Source of the DNA: Streptomyces sp. SID14478
GTDB taxonomy: Bacteria > Actinomycetota > Actinomycetes > Streptomycetales > Streptomycetaceae
Length of the DNA: 64,000 nucleotides
Direction of reading: 5' to 3'
Assembly (NCBI RefSeq): GCF_010548525.1
Contig: NZ_JAAGMG010001065.1
Location: 62,001-126,000, forward strand
The position numbers and the translations under genes are program-made. Below are positions 16,774-25,324 of this stretch, piece by piece. Positions within the stretch are counted from its first letter, which is position 1. Each line of letters begins with the position of its first letter. Under the pieces are notes generated by a model, which worked only from the letters and a program-made list of their open reading frames with translations, was not told the DNA's origin and searched no databases.

Positions 16774-17658
16774 GTGAGTACCCTTGCGCACACCATGATG
16801 ACCGCCGCCCGCTCCGCCGACTCAGGCCTCGCAGGACCGGGCGAACTCGACCGCTATCCCTACGGGGAGTCGGCCGCCGACCGTGTCGGCGCCCCCGTAT
16901 GGGACAGCCCGGACCAGGATCTCGGCCGTGTCAGCCGGCGTGCCGCGGGCAGCCGGGGCCGCGGTCTGCACGGCCAACTCGTCCAGCAATTGGGGCAGAT
17001 GATCGTCTCCGGCGACCTGGGCGCCGATCGCCCGCTGGTGCCCGAGGAGATCGGCCAGCGTTTCGAGGTGTCCCGCACCGTCGTCCGTGAGTCCCTCCGT
17101 GTTCTGGAGGCCAAGGGCCTGGTCAGCGCCCGGCCGAACGTGGGCACGCGCGTGCGTCCGGTCAGCGACTGGAACCTCTTGGACCCGGACATCATCGAGT
17201 GGCGTGCCTTTGGACCGCAGCGTGACGATCAGCGCCGGGAGCTCAGCGAGCTGCGGTGGACGATCGAGCCGCTCGCCGCGCGCCTTGCCGCCGGCCATGG
17301 CCGTGAAGACGTGCAGCAGCGCCTTGTCGACATGGTCGAGATCATGGGACACGCGCTCGGGCAGGGGGACTCGATCACGTTCTCCCGCGCCGACGCGGAG
17401 TTCCACTCGCTGCTCATCCAGCTCGCCGGAAACCGCATGTTGGAACACCTGTCCGGCATCGTCTCGGCCGCCCTTCAGGTCTCGGGCGGACCCGTCACCG
17501 GTTGTGACCGCCCCAACGAGACCTCCGTCGGGCACCACGGCCGCATCGCCGACGCGCTCGCCGCGGGCGACCGCTCCGGTGCCGAGGCGGCCATGCGCCA
17601 ACTGCTCATCGTTCACCCCGAGGTCGAGCGCGTGGTGCCGGCTCCCCGCGAGCACTGA
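16774..17658 (+). CDS. whiH: Sporulation regulator WhiH (GntR family)
   Basis: A 294-residue GntR/FadR-type regulator directly upstream of hrdB, the conserved position of whiH. The winged helix covers about residues 55-135 (GLHGQLVQQLGQMIVSGDLG, VPEEIGQRFEVSRTVVRESL and RVLEAKGLVSARPNVGTRV). The C-terminal FCD domain includes DAEFHSLLIQLAGNRMLEHL and a final HHGRIADALAAGD with the metal-binding histidines. WhiH is needed for sporulation septation in aerial hyphae. The start is uncertain: GTG 16774 gives the usual length, but GTG 16717 has a better ribosome site (GGAGGAG). Confidence 0.92.
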   Translation: MSTLAHTMMTAARSADSGLAGPGELDRYPYGESAADRVGAPVWDSPDQDLGRVSRRAAGSRGRGLHGQLVQQLGQMIVSGDLGADRPLVPEEIGQRFEVSRTVVRESLRVLEAKGLVSARPNVGTRVRPVSDWNLLDPDIIEWRAFGPQRDDQRRELSELRWTIEPLAARLAAGHGREDVQQRLVDMVEIMGHALGQGDSITFSRADAEFHSLLIQLAGNRMLEHLSGIVSAALQVSGGPVTGCDRPNETSVGHHGRIADALAAGDRSGAEAAMRQLLIVHPEVERVVPAPREH

Positions 17659-18096
17659 CCGCGCCGAGGCCGTCAGCGAAGCGAGGGAGTACGAACCTGG
17701 TGTCGCCGGAACGGCGCCCCTTCATGTGCCGTGCGCATGTGTAGGCGGGCGCTGTCCGGCGACTCGGACGTGTGGGCGGCCCCTGGGGAGGCTGCCCACA
17801 TGGGTCTTCGTTCGCTCGAACAGCGCCACGACCTGACCGGCTCTGCCCGTATCCGTCAGTTTTTGACCGCTTACGGGGTGTGACTCGGGCCACGCAGATT
17901 GGGCGTAACGCTCTTCGGGGCCACGCGATGACCTAAGAGGTGATAGCCGAGGAAGGAATACAGCAGCCGTTCGTGGCGCTGTGTATCTCCCCGGCCCTGC
18001 CCGCGCCGTCGACCCATCCCCAAGTCGGCGGTCGTCGGCTCCGGTCCACACAGGACGGGGCCGGAAGCCGTTTTCCAACGTTCCGAGAGGTTGTTC
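17659..18096. promoter_or_regulatory. hrdB promoter region with SigR-like element
   Basis: These 438 bases between whiH and hrdB hold no gene. The S. coelicolor hrdB gene is known to have more than one promoter, one of them driven by the thiol-stress sigma factor SigR (consensus GGGAAT-N18-GTT). At 17955-17980 the sequence is GGAAT-N18-GCT, one base off. The hrdB ribosome site GAGAGG is at 18085-18090. Confidence 0.45.
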
Positions 18097-19632
18097 GTGT
18101 CGGCCAGCACATCCCGTACGCTCCCGCCGGAGATCGCCGAGTCCGTCTCTGTCATGGCGCTCATTGAGCGGGGAAAGGCTGATGGCCAGATCGCCGGCGA
18201 TGACGTGCGCCGTGCGTTCGAGGCCGACCAGATTCCGGCCACTCAGTGGAAGAACGTTCTGCGCAGCCTCAACCAGATCCTCGAGGAAGAGGGTGTGACG
18301 CTGATGGTCAGTGCCGCTGAGCCCAAGCGTCCCCGAAAGAGCGTCGCAGCCAAGAGCCCCGTCAAGCGCACCGCCACCAAGACCGTCGCGGCGAAGACGG
18401 TCACCGCCAAGAAGGTCGCTGCCACGGCCGCTCCGGAGCCGGTGGTCACCGAGGACGTCGCTGAAGAGGTCGAGCCGGCCAAGAAGGCCGTCGCGAAGAA
18501 GACGGTTGCGAAGAAGGCCGTCGCGAAGAAGGCCGTCGCCAAGAAGACCGCCGCCAAGAAGACGGGCGGCAAGAAGGACGACGAGCTCCTCGAGGACGAG
18601 GCGTCCGAGGAGACCCCCGCCGCTGCCGCCAAGGAGGGCGAGGAGACCCCCGAGGGTCAGGGCTTCGTCCTGTCCGACGACGACGAGGACGACGCGCCCG
18701 CGCAGCAGGTCGCGGCCGCCGGCGCCACCGCCGACCCCGTCAAGGACTACCTCAAGCAGATCGGTAAGGTCCCGCTGCTCAACGCCGAGCAGGAGGTCGA
18801 GCTCGCCAAGCGCATCGAGGCCGGTCTGTTCGCCGAGGACAAGCTGGCCAACGCCGACAAGCTCGCCCCCAAGCTCAAGCGCGAGCTGGAGATCATCGCC
18901 GAGGACGGCCGCCGCGCCAAGAACCACCTCCTGGAGGCCAACCTCCGTCTGGTGGTCTCCCTGGCCAAGCGCTACACCGGCCGCGGCATGCTCTTCCTGG
19001 ACCTCATCCAGGAGGGCAACCTCGGTCTGATCCGCGCGGTCGAGAAGTTCGACTACACCAAGGGCTACAAGTTCTCCACGTACGCCACCTGGTGGATCCG
19101 TCAGGCGATCACCCGCGCCATGGCCGACCAGGCCCGCACCATCCGTATCCCGGTGCACATGGTCGAGGTCATCAACAAGCTCGCGCGCGTGCAGCGCCAG
19201 ATGCTCCAGGACCTGGGCCGCGAGCCCACTCCGGAGGAGCTGGCGAAGGAACTCGACATGACCCCCGAGAAGGTCATCGAGGTCCAGAAGTACGGTCGCG
19301 AGCCCATCTCCCTGCACACGCCGCTCGGCGAGGACGGCGACAGCGAGTTCGGTGACCTCATCGAGGACTCCGAGGCCGTCGTTCCGGCCGACGCGGTCAG
19401 CTTCACGCTCCTCCAGGAGCAGCTGCACTCGGTCCTCGACACGCTCTCCGAGCGTGAGGCGGGCGTCGTCTCCATGCGCTTCGGCCTCACCGACGGTCAG
19501 CCGAAGACGCTCGACGAAATCGGCAAGGTCTACGGGGTGACGCGTGAGCGCATCCGCCAGATCGAGTCGAAGACGATGTCGAAGCTGCGCCACCCGTCGC
19601 GCTCGCAGGTCCTGCGCGACTACCTCGACTAG
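18097..19632 (+). CDS. hrdB: Principal RNA polymerase sigma factor HrdB
   Basis: A 511-residue sigma-70 protein, the same length as S. coelicolor HrdB. The GTG at 18097 follows GAGAGG by six bases. Residues 1-70 form a region 1.1-like helical domain ([20 protein letters not shown]). Residues 85-160 are lysine/alanine/threonine-rich with repeated AKKAVAKKT units. Region 1.2 starts at [16 protein letters not shown]. Region 2 includes [20 protein letters not shown] and [16 protein letters not shown]. Region 4 ends with [20 protein letters not shown]. It directs housekeeping transcription. A hairpin downstream (19669-19710) probably ends the transcript. Confidence 0.98.
   Translation: MSASTSRTLPPEIAESVSVMALIERGKADGQIAGDDVRRAFEADQIPATQWKNVLRSLNQILEEEGVTLMVSAAEPKRPRKSVAAKSPVKRTATKTVAAKTVTAKKVAATAAPEPVVTEDVAEEVEPAKKAVAKKTVAKKAVAKKAVAKKTAAKKTGGKKDDELLEDEASEETPAAAAKEGEETPEGQGFVLSDDDEDDAPAQQVAAAGATADPVKDYLKQIGKVPLLNAEQEVELAKRIEAGLFAEDKLANADKLAPKLKRELEIIAEDGRRAKNHLLEANLRLVVSLAKRYTGRGMLFLDLIQEGNLGLIRAVEKFDYTKGYKFSTYATWWIRQAITRAMADQARTIRIPVHMVEVINKLARVQRQMLQDLGREPTPEELAKELDMTPEKVIEVQKYGREPISLHTPLGEDGDSEFGDLIEDSEAVVPADAVSFTLLQEQLHSVLDTLSEREAGVVSMRFGLTDGQPKTLDEIGKVYGVTRERIRQIESKTMSKLRHPSRSQVLRDYLD
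18478..18576 (+). repeat. Imperfect tandem repeat coding for AKKAVAKK units in HrdB
   Basis: Tandem, degenerate repeats built on aagaaggccgtcgcc encode residues 128-160 of HrdB. The run gives a strongly basic stretch between the N-terminal domain and the acidic linker before region 1.2. Such repeats can expand or contract by slippage, so the length may vary between strains. Confidence 0.7.
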
Positions 19633-19668
19633 TCACCAAGGCGGCTCCGGCCGCTGTACGGCTCTCTG

Positions 19669-19710
19669 AAGGCCCGGCACGCCCCGTCCGCGGGTGTGAT
19701 GCCGGGCCTT
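19669..19710. terminator. Terminator hairpin after hrdB
   Basis: AAGGCCCGGCA (19669-19679) pairs perfectly with TGCCGGGCCTT (19700-19710) around a 20-base loop, 37 bp after the hrdB stop. Confidence 0.7.
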
Positions 19711-19764
19711 CGGCGTACGTGGCTGTGGGCGGATCCTCGCGGTGCGTGGAGGGCACAGCTGAAT

Positions 19765-19795
19765 CACTCTGGGTGTTCCCTAGCAACCCAGAGTG
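19765..19795. promoter_or_regulatory. Inverted repeat just before the secreted protease gene
   Basis: CACTCTGGGT (19765-19774) and ACCCAGAGTG (19786-19795) are perfect 10-base arms spaced by 11 bases. The right arm runs into the ribosome site GAGGAG of the gene at 19806. It could be an operator (arm centres two helical turns apart) or an RNA hairpin covering the ribosome site. Confidence 0.5.
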
Positions 19796-19805
19796 AGGAG
19801 ACCGA

Positions 19806-20636
19806 ATGCGTCGTCCTTTCGCGAGAGCGCTGACAGCACCGCTGGCCGTGCTGGCCGCGGCGGTCGTGTTGCCCCTGGCCCCGTCGGTGCCCGCATTCGC
19901 CGATGAGGGGGTCATCGGGGGGCAGCAGGTCCAGGTCTCGGGCAGCCCGTGGGTGGTGGCGCTCGCCAGTCGTGACCGGTTCGGGGGTACGCGCGCGGGA
20001 CAGTTCTGCGGTGGTGTGGTCGTCGCACGCTCGACGGTCATCACCGCGGCGCACTGCCTGAGCGAGGACGTGCTCGGGGCGCCGCGCAAAGAGGTGCGGG
20101 ACCTGAAAGTGATTGCGGGCAGGGACGATCTCCAGTCGTCCGAGGGCGTGGAGGTCGCGGTCCGCAGTGCGTGGGTCAACCCGGACTACGACGGGGCCAC
20201 GAACTCCGGCGATGTGGCGGTCCTCACACTGGCCGCACCGCTGCCCGGGGGATACGTGATCCCGATGGCGGATGAGGGCGACCCGGCCTACGAACCGGGG
20301 ACGGGAGCCGACGTCTACGGATGGGGTGACACGACGGGGGCCGGTGACTACGCGCGCGTGCTGCGCGCGGCGCACGTGAAGGTGCTGGCCGACGCCGTGT
20401 GCGAGCGGGCGTACCCGGGCAGTTCGGACGGGAGGTACGTGCCCGCGACGATGCTGTGCGCGGGGGAGCCGCGCGGCGGCAAGGACGCCTGTCAGGGCGA
20501 CAGCGGTGGTCCGCTGGTCGCCAGGGGCAGGCTCATCGGCCTGGTGTCATGGGGGAGCGGCTGTGGACGGGCGGGGAGCCCCGGCGTCTACACCCGGGTG
20601 TCGGACGTGGTCCGGGTGCTGCGGGAGCACGCCTGA
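19806..20636 (+). CDS. Secreted trypsin-like serine protease (S1 family)
   Basis: A 276-residue preprotein. Residues 1-32 are a signal peptide (basic start, hydrophobic core, cleavage near AFA-DE). The mature protein carries the chymotrypsin-fold triad: His83 in TAAHC, Asp136 in NSGDVAVL and Ser233 in CQGDSGGP. Asp227 in KDACQ sits in the S1 pocket position that gives trypsin-like cleavage after Lys or Arg. Four of its cysteines fit two disulfides. GVIGG at residue 35 is a classical activation site, so it is probably made as a zymogen. It follows hrdB in the same direction but is separated by a terminator and has its own ribosome site GAGGAG. Confidence 0.93.
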   Translation: MRRPFARALTAPLAVLAAAVVLPLAPSVPAFADEGVIGGQQVQVSGSPWVVALASRDRFGGTRAGQFCGGVVVARSTVITAAHCLSEDVLGAPRKEVRDLKVIAGRDDLQSSEGVEVAVRSAWVNPDYDGATNSGDVAVLTLAAPLPGGYVIPMADEGDPAYEPGTGADVYGWGDTTGAGDYARVLRAAHVKVLADAVCERAYPGSSDGRYVPATMLCAGEPRGGKDACQGDSGGPLVARGRLIGLVSWGSGCGRAGSPGVYTRVSDVVRVLREHA

Positions 20637-20648
20637 CGGATACGAGGA

Positions 20649-20685
20649 CGGGCGGCCGCCCCTGGGGTGCAGGGTTGGCCGCCCG
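20649..20685. terminator. Terminator hairpin between convergent genes
   Basis: CGGGCGGCC (20649-20657) pairs with GGCCGCCCG (20677-20685), lying between the convergent protease and DUF7455 genes. Confidence 0.6.
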
Positions 20686-20730
20686 ATCACCGGCCTGATG
20701 CCGGAGCTGGCTCGTCGTGGGTGCGAGGCG

Positions 20731-20961
20731 TCAGCGTTCCTCGGTTTCGGCACTTGCCGGGGCAGCGGTGAGCCGCTCCGTCTCGTCCTGTATCTCAGCG
20801 GCGATCTTCTTGAGTTCCGGCTCGAACTTGCGACCGTGGTGGGCGCAGAAGAGCAGTTCACCACCGCTGATCAAGACGACGCGCAGGTATGCCTGGGCGC
20901 CGCAACGGTCACAGCGGTCAGCCGCCGTCAGCGGGCTCGCGGGGGTCAGAACAGTAGTCAC
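20731..20961 (-). CDS. Small zinc-ribbon-like protein (DUF7455)
   Basis: A 76-residue protein with CDRCGAQAYLRVVLISGGE followed by LLFCAHHGRKFEP: a CxxC pair and a CxHH-type pair that could hold one zinc ion. This layout matches the small DUF7455 family found near sigma-factor genes in actinobacteria. GTG start at 20961 with AGAAGAGG upstream. The C-terminal 25 residues are helical and charged. Function unknown; nucleic-acid or protein binding is a guess. Confidence 0.85.
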   Translation of the reverse strand: MTTVLTPASPLTAADRCDRCGAQAYLRVVLISGGELLFCAHHGRKFEPELKKIAAEIQDETERLTAAPASAETEER

Positions 20962-21402
20962 GTCGCCTCTTCTCTAGCTCGACGAGCTGTCGTACCAGGG
21001 TCAACATCCAACCAGGCCGAAAACGTTCCCGCTCGCGGCTTTTCCTCGAAAAATTTCTCCGAGACCGGCTGTCTGTTGCCGGGTGGCGGCGAATGTGCCG
21101 TATTGCGTCTCTTACGTGTCTTACGGGTTCGCGCGTTCTGTCAGGTCGGTCCTCCCGGCCGGCTTGCCGGTTGTTCATGAGGACGTGCCCGGAGCCTAAA
21201 TGGTTCATGCCTGGAAGGGAACGTGATGTGGGCTTCACTCCAACGAGGGATCGAACACTCATGCGACCGTGGACTAGTCTGGGCTGAGGTTGAGGGTGGC
21301 GTGACAACGGCTCTACCAGGCCTCGGTACCCTCTGACGGTCGACCGACGCCGGCTCTTTACCCATAAGGGCCCCATCTGAAATTCAGCGAGGAGCGAACC
21401 GC
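20962..21402. promoter_or_regulatory. Divergent promoter region, DUF7455 gene and parE
   Basis: No gene is visible in 441 bases. AGCTCGACGAGCT at 20976-20988 is a perfect palindrome close to the DUF7455 start. An A+T-rich patch lies near 21045. A possible parE promoter is TCGAAC (21251-21256) with an 18-base spacer and TAGTCT at 21275-21280. GAGGAG precedes the parE start. Confidence 0.4.
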
Positions 21403-23526
21403 GTGACCGCCGAAACGTCCGTGCCGTCCACAGCGCTGCTGACCGGAGCAGACCGGGACGGTTCCAACTACACCGCGCGGCACCTTCTCGTCCTCGAGGG
21501 GCTCGAAGCCGTACGCAAGCGTCCGGGCATGTACATCGGCTCGACCGACAGCCGCGGTCTGATGCACTGCCTCTGGGAGATCATCGACAACTCCGTCGAC
21601 GAAGCTCTCGGCGGCCACTGCGACCACATCGACGTGATCCTGCACGACGACGGCTCCGTCGAGGTACGGGACAACGGCCGCGGCATCCCCGTGGACGTCG
21701 AGCCCAAGACCGGCCTGTCCGGAGTCGAGGTCGTCATGACCAAGCTCCACGCGGGCGGCAAGTTCGGAGGCGGCTCGTACGCGGCCTCCGGCGGTCTGCA
21801 CGGCGTGGGCGCCTCCGTGGTGAACGCGCTGTCGGCCCGCCTCGACGTCGAGGTGGACCGCAGCGGACACACCCATGCCATCAGCTTCCGTCGCGGCGTC
21901 CCCGGAGCGTTCTCCAAGCCCGGCCCGGACGCCCCCTTCGATCCCTCGGCGCGACTGAGCAAGACCAAGAAGGTGCCGAAGAACCGCATCGGCACCCGGA
22001 TCCGCTACTGGGCGGACCGGCAGATCTTCTTGAAGGACGCCAAGCTCTCGCTGGAGAACCTGCACCAGCGTGCCCGCCAGACCGCGTTCCTCGTGCCCGG
22101 CCTGACCATCGTCGTACGCGACGAGCTCGGCCTGGGCGACGGCGGCAGCAAGGGCGAGGAGTCCTTCCGCTTCGACGGCGGCATCAGCGAGTTCTGCGAG
22201 TACCTGGCGCAGGACAAGCCGGTCTGCGACGTCCTGCGCTTCACCGGACAGGGCAGCTTCAAGGAGACGGTCCCCGTGCTCGACGAGCACGGGCAGATGA
22301 CGCCGACCGAGGTCACCCGTGAGCTCGGCGTCGACATCGCGATGCGCTGGGGCACCGGCTACGACACGTCCATCAAGTCGTTCGTGAACATCATCGCCAC
22401 CCCCAAGGGCGGCACCCACGTGAGCGGCTTCGAACGGTCGCTCACGAAGACGATGAACGAGGCGCTGCGCTCCCAGAAGCTGCTGCGCGTCGCCGAGGAC
22501 GACATCGTCAAGGACGACGCTCTGGAGGGCCTCACGGCCGTCGTCACGGTGCGTCTGGCGGAGCCGCAGTTCGAGGGCCAGACCAAGGAGGTCCTGGGCA
22601 CCTCGGCGGCCAACCGGATCGTCGCCAACGTGCTGGCCAAGGAACTCAAGGCGTTCCTGATGTCCACCAAGCGCGACGCCAAGGCGCAGGCCCGTTCCGT
22701 GATGGAGAAGGCCGTGGCCGCGGCCCGTACGCGCATCGCGGCCCGCCAGCACAAGGACGCGCAGCGCCGCAAGACGGCCCTGGAGTCGTCGTCCCTGCCC
22801 GCGAAGCTCGCGGACTGCCGCAGCGACGACGTGGAGCGCAGCGAGCTCTTCATCGTCGAGGGCGACTCGGCGCTCGGCACCGCCAAGCTCGCGCGGAACT
22901 CCGAGTTCCAGGCGCTCCTGCCGATCCGCGGCAAGATCCTCAACGTTCAGAAGTCGTCCGTCTCGGACATGCTGAAGAACGTGGAGTGCGGCGCGATCAT
23001 CCAGGTCATAGGAGCGGGGTCCGGCCGGACCTTCGACATCGACGCGGCGCGCTACGGGAAGATCATCCTGCTCGTGGACGCCGACGTCGACGGCGCGCAC
23101 ATCCGCTGCCTGCTCCTCACGCTGTTCCAGCGCTACATGCGGCCCATGGTCGAGGCCGGCCGCGTCTTCGCCGCGGTGCCGCCACTGCACCGCATCGAGC
23201 TGGTCCAGCCGAAGAAGGGCCAGGACAAGTACATCTACACGTACTCGGACCGCGAGCTGCGCGAGACGCTGCTGGAGCTGCAGCGCAAGGGCACGCGGTA
23301 CAAGGACTCGATCCAGCGCTACAAGGGTCTGGGTGAGATGGACGCGGACCAGCTGGCCGAGACGACGATGGACCCGCGCCACCGCACGCTGCGCCGGATC
23401 AACATCGGCGAGCTGGACGCCGCGGAGCAGGTCTTCGACCTGCTGATGGGAAATGACGTGGCGCCGCGCAAGGAGTTCATCAGCAGCTCCGCGGCGACCC
23501 TCGACCGCTCGCGCATCGACGCGTAG
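21403..23526 (+). CDS. parE: DNA topoisomerase IV subunit B
   Basis: A 707-residue type IIA topoisomerase ATPase subunit. The GHKL ATPase domain begins with LEGLEAVRKRPGMYIGSTD, then ENxxDE as EIIDNSVDEALGG and DNGRGIPVD. The QTK-loop region is present later. The TOPRIM domain has EGDSALGTAKLARN and DADVDGAHIRCLLL, with IQRYKGLGEMDADQLAETTM near the end. In Streptomyces this locus, downstream of hrdB, is parE (once called a second gyrB), which pairs with parC here at 36773-39229 to separate linked daughter chromosomes. GTG start with GAGGAG ahead. A hairpin follows. Confidence 0.95.
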   Translation: MTAETSVPSTALLTGADRDGSNYTARHLLVLEGLEAVRKRPGMYIGSTDSRGLMHCLWEIIDNSVDEALGGHCDHIDVILHDDGSVEVRDNGRGIPVDVEPKTGLSGVEVVMTKLHAGGKFGGGSYAASGGLHGVGASVVNALSARLDVEVDRSGHTHAISFRRGVPGAFSKPGPDAPFDPSARLSKTKKVPKNRIGTRIRYWADRQIFLKDAKLSLENLHQRARQTAFLVPGLTIVVRDELGLGDGGSKGEESFRFDGGISEFCEYLAQDKPVCDVLRFTGQGSFKETVPVLDEHGQMTPTEVTRELGVDIAMRWGTGYDTSIKSFVNIIATPKGGTHVSGFERSLTKTMNEALRSQKLLRVAEDDIVKDDALEGLTAVVTVRLAEPQFEGQTKEVLGTSAANRIVANVLAKELKAFLMSTKRDAKAQARSVMEKAVAAARTRIAARQHKDAQRRKTALESSSLPAKLADCRSDDVERSELFIVEGDSALGTAKLARNSEFQALLPIRGKILNVQKSSVSDMLKNVECGAIIQVIGAGSGRTFDIDAARYGKIILLVDADVDGAHIRCLLLTLFQRYMRPMVEAGRVFAAVPPLHRIELVQPKKGQDKYIYTYSDRELRETLLELQRKGTRYKDSIQRYKGLGEMDADQLAETTMDPRHRTLRRINIGELDAAEQVFDLLMGNDVAPRKEFISSSAATLDRSRIDA

Positions 23527-23529
23527 CAC

Positions 23530-23561
23530 CATGCGGCTCCACCCCTGGGTGGAGCCGCATG
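23530..23561. terminator. Terminator hairpin after parE
   Basis: ATGCGGCTCCACCC and its complement form a nearly loopless perfect stem four bases after the parE stop. Confidence 0.75.
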
Positions 23562-23663
23562 ATCCACCCAGGATCCACCCCGGCTCCGATCCGCTGAGCT
23601 GCTGGTTTCCGTAGCTTCGAAGGCGTTGAACAGTTCGCCCTCGAAAGCCTTACGGAGGCCGTC

Positions 23664-24170
23664 ATGTCCGGGCTGAGCACTGTGATGGTGATCGTCGCAG
23701 TCGTCGCGCTCGTCCTCGTGCGTCAGTTCAGGACACAGCGCCTGTCCTCGGACCGCAGGTGGTGGTTGCTGCCCGCGATCCTCGGCTTCCTCGCGATCAA
23801 GGACGGCGCCCTGCTGGACGCCCACCACGTGGCGGGTTCGGTGGCTCTCGTCGTCGTCGAGCTTCTGGTCAGCGTCGGCATAGGGATCGGCTGGGCGGTC
23901 ACCACCCGCGTCTGGAGCGACGAGCGGGGCGACGTGTGGGTCAAGGGCACGGCCGCGACCGCCGGCACCTGGATCGGGGGCATGGTGGCCCGGGTGGGCG
24001 TCGTCGGCCTGGGGCTGGCGTGGGGTATCCATCTCGGCACGTCGACCCTCATGCTGGGCTTCGCCGTCTCGCTCCTGGTGCGCTCCGGACTGCTGATGCT
24101 CAGGGCCGGGAGCGAGCGCTCGACGTACGTCGGTCCGGCCGTGCAGCCGGTCTGGGAGGACATGAGGTGA
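23664..24170 (+). CDS. DUF1453-like membrane protein
   Basis: A 168-residue integral membrane protein with about four or five hydrophobic helices: VMVIVAVVALVLV at the start, LLPAILGFLAI, ALVVVELLVSVGIGIGWAV, and VARVGVVGLGLAWGIHLG with LMLGFAVSLLVRSGLLML. The pattern fits the DUF1453/CcdC-like group. Its stop overlaps the GTG of the histidine kinase gene by the GTGA tetranucleotide, so the three genes 23664-26022 are one translationally coupled operon. It may be a sensing or target partner of the kinase. Confidence 0.82.
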   Translation: MSGLSTVMVIVAVVALVLVRQFRTQRLSSDRRWWLLPAILGFLAIKDGALLDAHHVAGSVALVVVELLVSVGIGIGWAVTTRVWSDERGDVWVKGTAATAGTWIGGMVARVGVVGLGLAWGIHLGTSTLMLGFAVSLLVRSGLLMLRAGSERSTYVGPAVQPVWEDMR

Positions 24171-25324
24171 CCCGCAGGCACTGGACGCAATGGCCCTCGC
24201 GGGAGGCGCTCTCCCGCGAGGGGCTGACGCGTGCCCGGCGGATGCTCACGCGCTTCGTACGGTTCTGCGTGCTCGCGGTCCTCGTGTGGACCGCCGTCAA
24301 TCAGCGGGGCGTCGACGACTGGGCTCTTCTCCTGCTCCCGGTGCTGCTGATCGCGAGCGTCGCCGCCGCATGGGCCTTCTTCCGCACGACCCTGGACCAC
24401 CGGTTGTGGCCTTCTCTGGGACTGCTCGCCTTTCTGGTCGCCGTCGCGATCTTCACCCAGTGGTCCGGGTTCATCGGTCCGGCGCTCGTGTTGTGGTGCG
24501 GCTGCGCCGTCTCCGCGCTCGAGCGGCTGCCCCTCGCCGCCTCGGTGCCCGCCACCGCGGCGTCCCTCACGGGGTTCGCCCTGGTCAACAACGACGCCTG
24601 GCTGACCACCGCGGTCATCGTCGTGGGGTTGTGCCTGTCCGGGTACGTGCTGAGGCTCGATGCCGAGGCCCGGGGCAATGCCCAAAGGCTGCTGGTGCAG
24701 GAGCGGGCGGCGCGGGCGGCCGAGGCGGAGTCGGCGGCGCTCGCCGAGCGGTCCCGTATCGCCCGCGAGATCCACGACGTCCTCGCGCACAGCCTCTCCG
24801 CGCAGCTCGTGCACCTGGAAGCCGCCCGGCTCCTCATCGAACGGGGCGCCGACCGGGACCAGATCCTGGAGCGGGTCGTCGCGGCGCGCGGCATGGCCCG
24901 CGACGGACTGTCCGAGACGCGGCAGGCCCTGTCCGCGTTGCGTGGCGACATGACTCCGCTGGAGGACTTCCTGCGCGAGCTGGTCGCCTCCTCGGACGGG
25001 GCCTCGCTGTCCGTGGCGGGCGAGCGCGGTCCGCTGGCGGCGGAGGCCTCCCAGGCGGTCCGCAGAGTCGCGCAGGAGGCACTGACGAACGTACGCAAGC
25101 ACGCTCCGGGCGCGAAGACACAGATGCGGCTGGAGTACGGGCCGGTCGAAGTGGCCCTGGAGGTACGGGACTCGGGGGCGTCCCGGCCTCAGGGAGAACT
25201 CACTGTCAGTGGCTCCGGTTACGGTCTGTTGGGGATGAGGGAGCGCGCCGAGTTGCTGGGCGGCACGCTCGAGGCAGGACCGTGCGAGGAGGGGTTCATG
25301 GTCACGTTGAGGGTTCCGCGGTGA
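24167..25324 (+). CDS. Sensor histidine kinase, NarL-partner type
   Basis: A 385-residue membrane kinase. Residues 25-165 hold about five hydrophobic helices with little outside loop, so the sensor is likely intramembrane. The HisKA_3 dimerisation box is SRIAREIHDVLAHSLSAQLV with His203 as the phosphate acceptor. The ATP-binding part shows QEALTNVRKHAPGA (N box) and GSGYGLLGMRERAELLGGTL (G box). Starts on a GTGA overlap with the upstream membrane gene and ends on a GTGA overlap with the response regulator. The signal is unknown. Confidence 0.92.
   Translation: MTRRHWTQWPSREALSREGLTRARRMLTRFVRFCVLAVLVWTAVNQRGVDDWALLLLPVLLIASVAAAWAFFRTTLDHRLWPSLGLLAFLVAVAIFTQWSGFIGPALVLWCGCAVSALERLPLAASVPATAASLTGFALVNNDAWLTTAVIVVGLCLSGYVLRLDAEARGNAQRLLVQERAARAAEAESAALAERSRIAREIHDVLAHSLSAQLVHLEAARLLIERGADRDQILERVVAARGMARDGLSETRQALSALRGDMTPLEDFLRELVASSDGASLSVAGERGPLAAEASQAVRRVAQEALTNVRKHAPGAKTQMRLEYGPVEVALEVRDSGASRPQGELTVSGSGYGLLGMRERAELLGGTLEAGPCEEGFMVTLRVPR

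Noticed and set aside
21251-21266. Possible LexA-type SOS box (CGAAC) before parE
   Set aside because: Only the left half-site fits; the right half reads ATGCGA instead of GTTCG.
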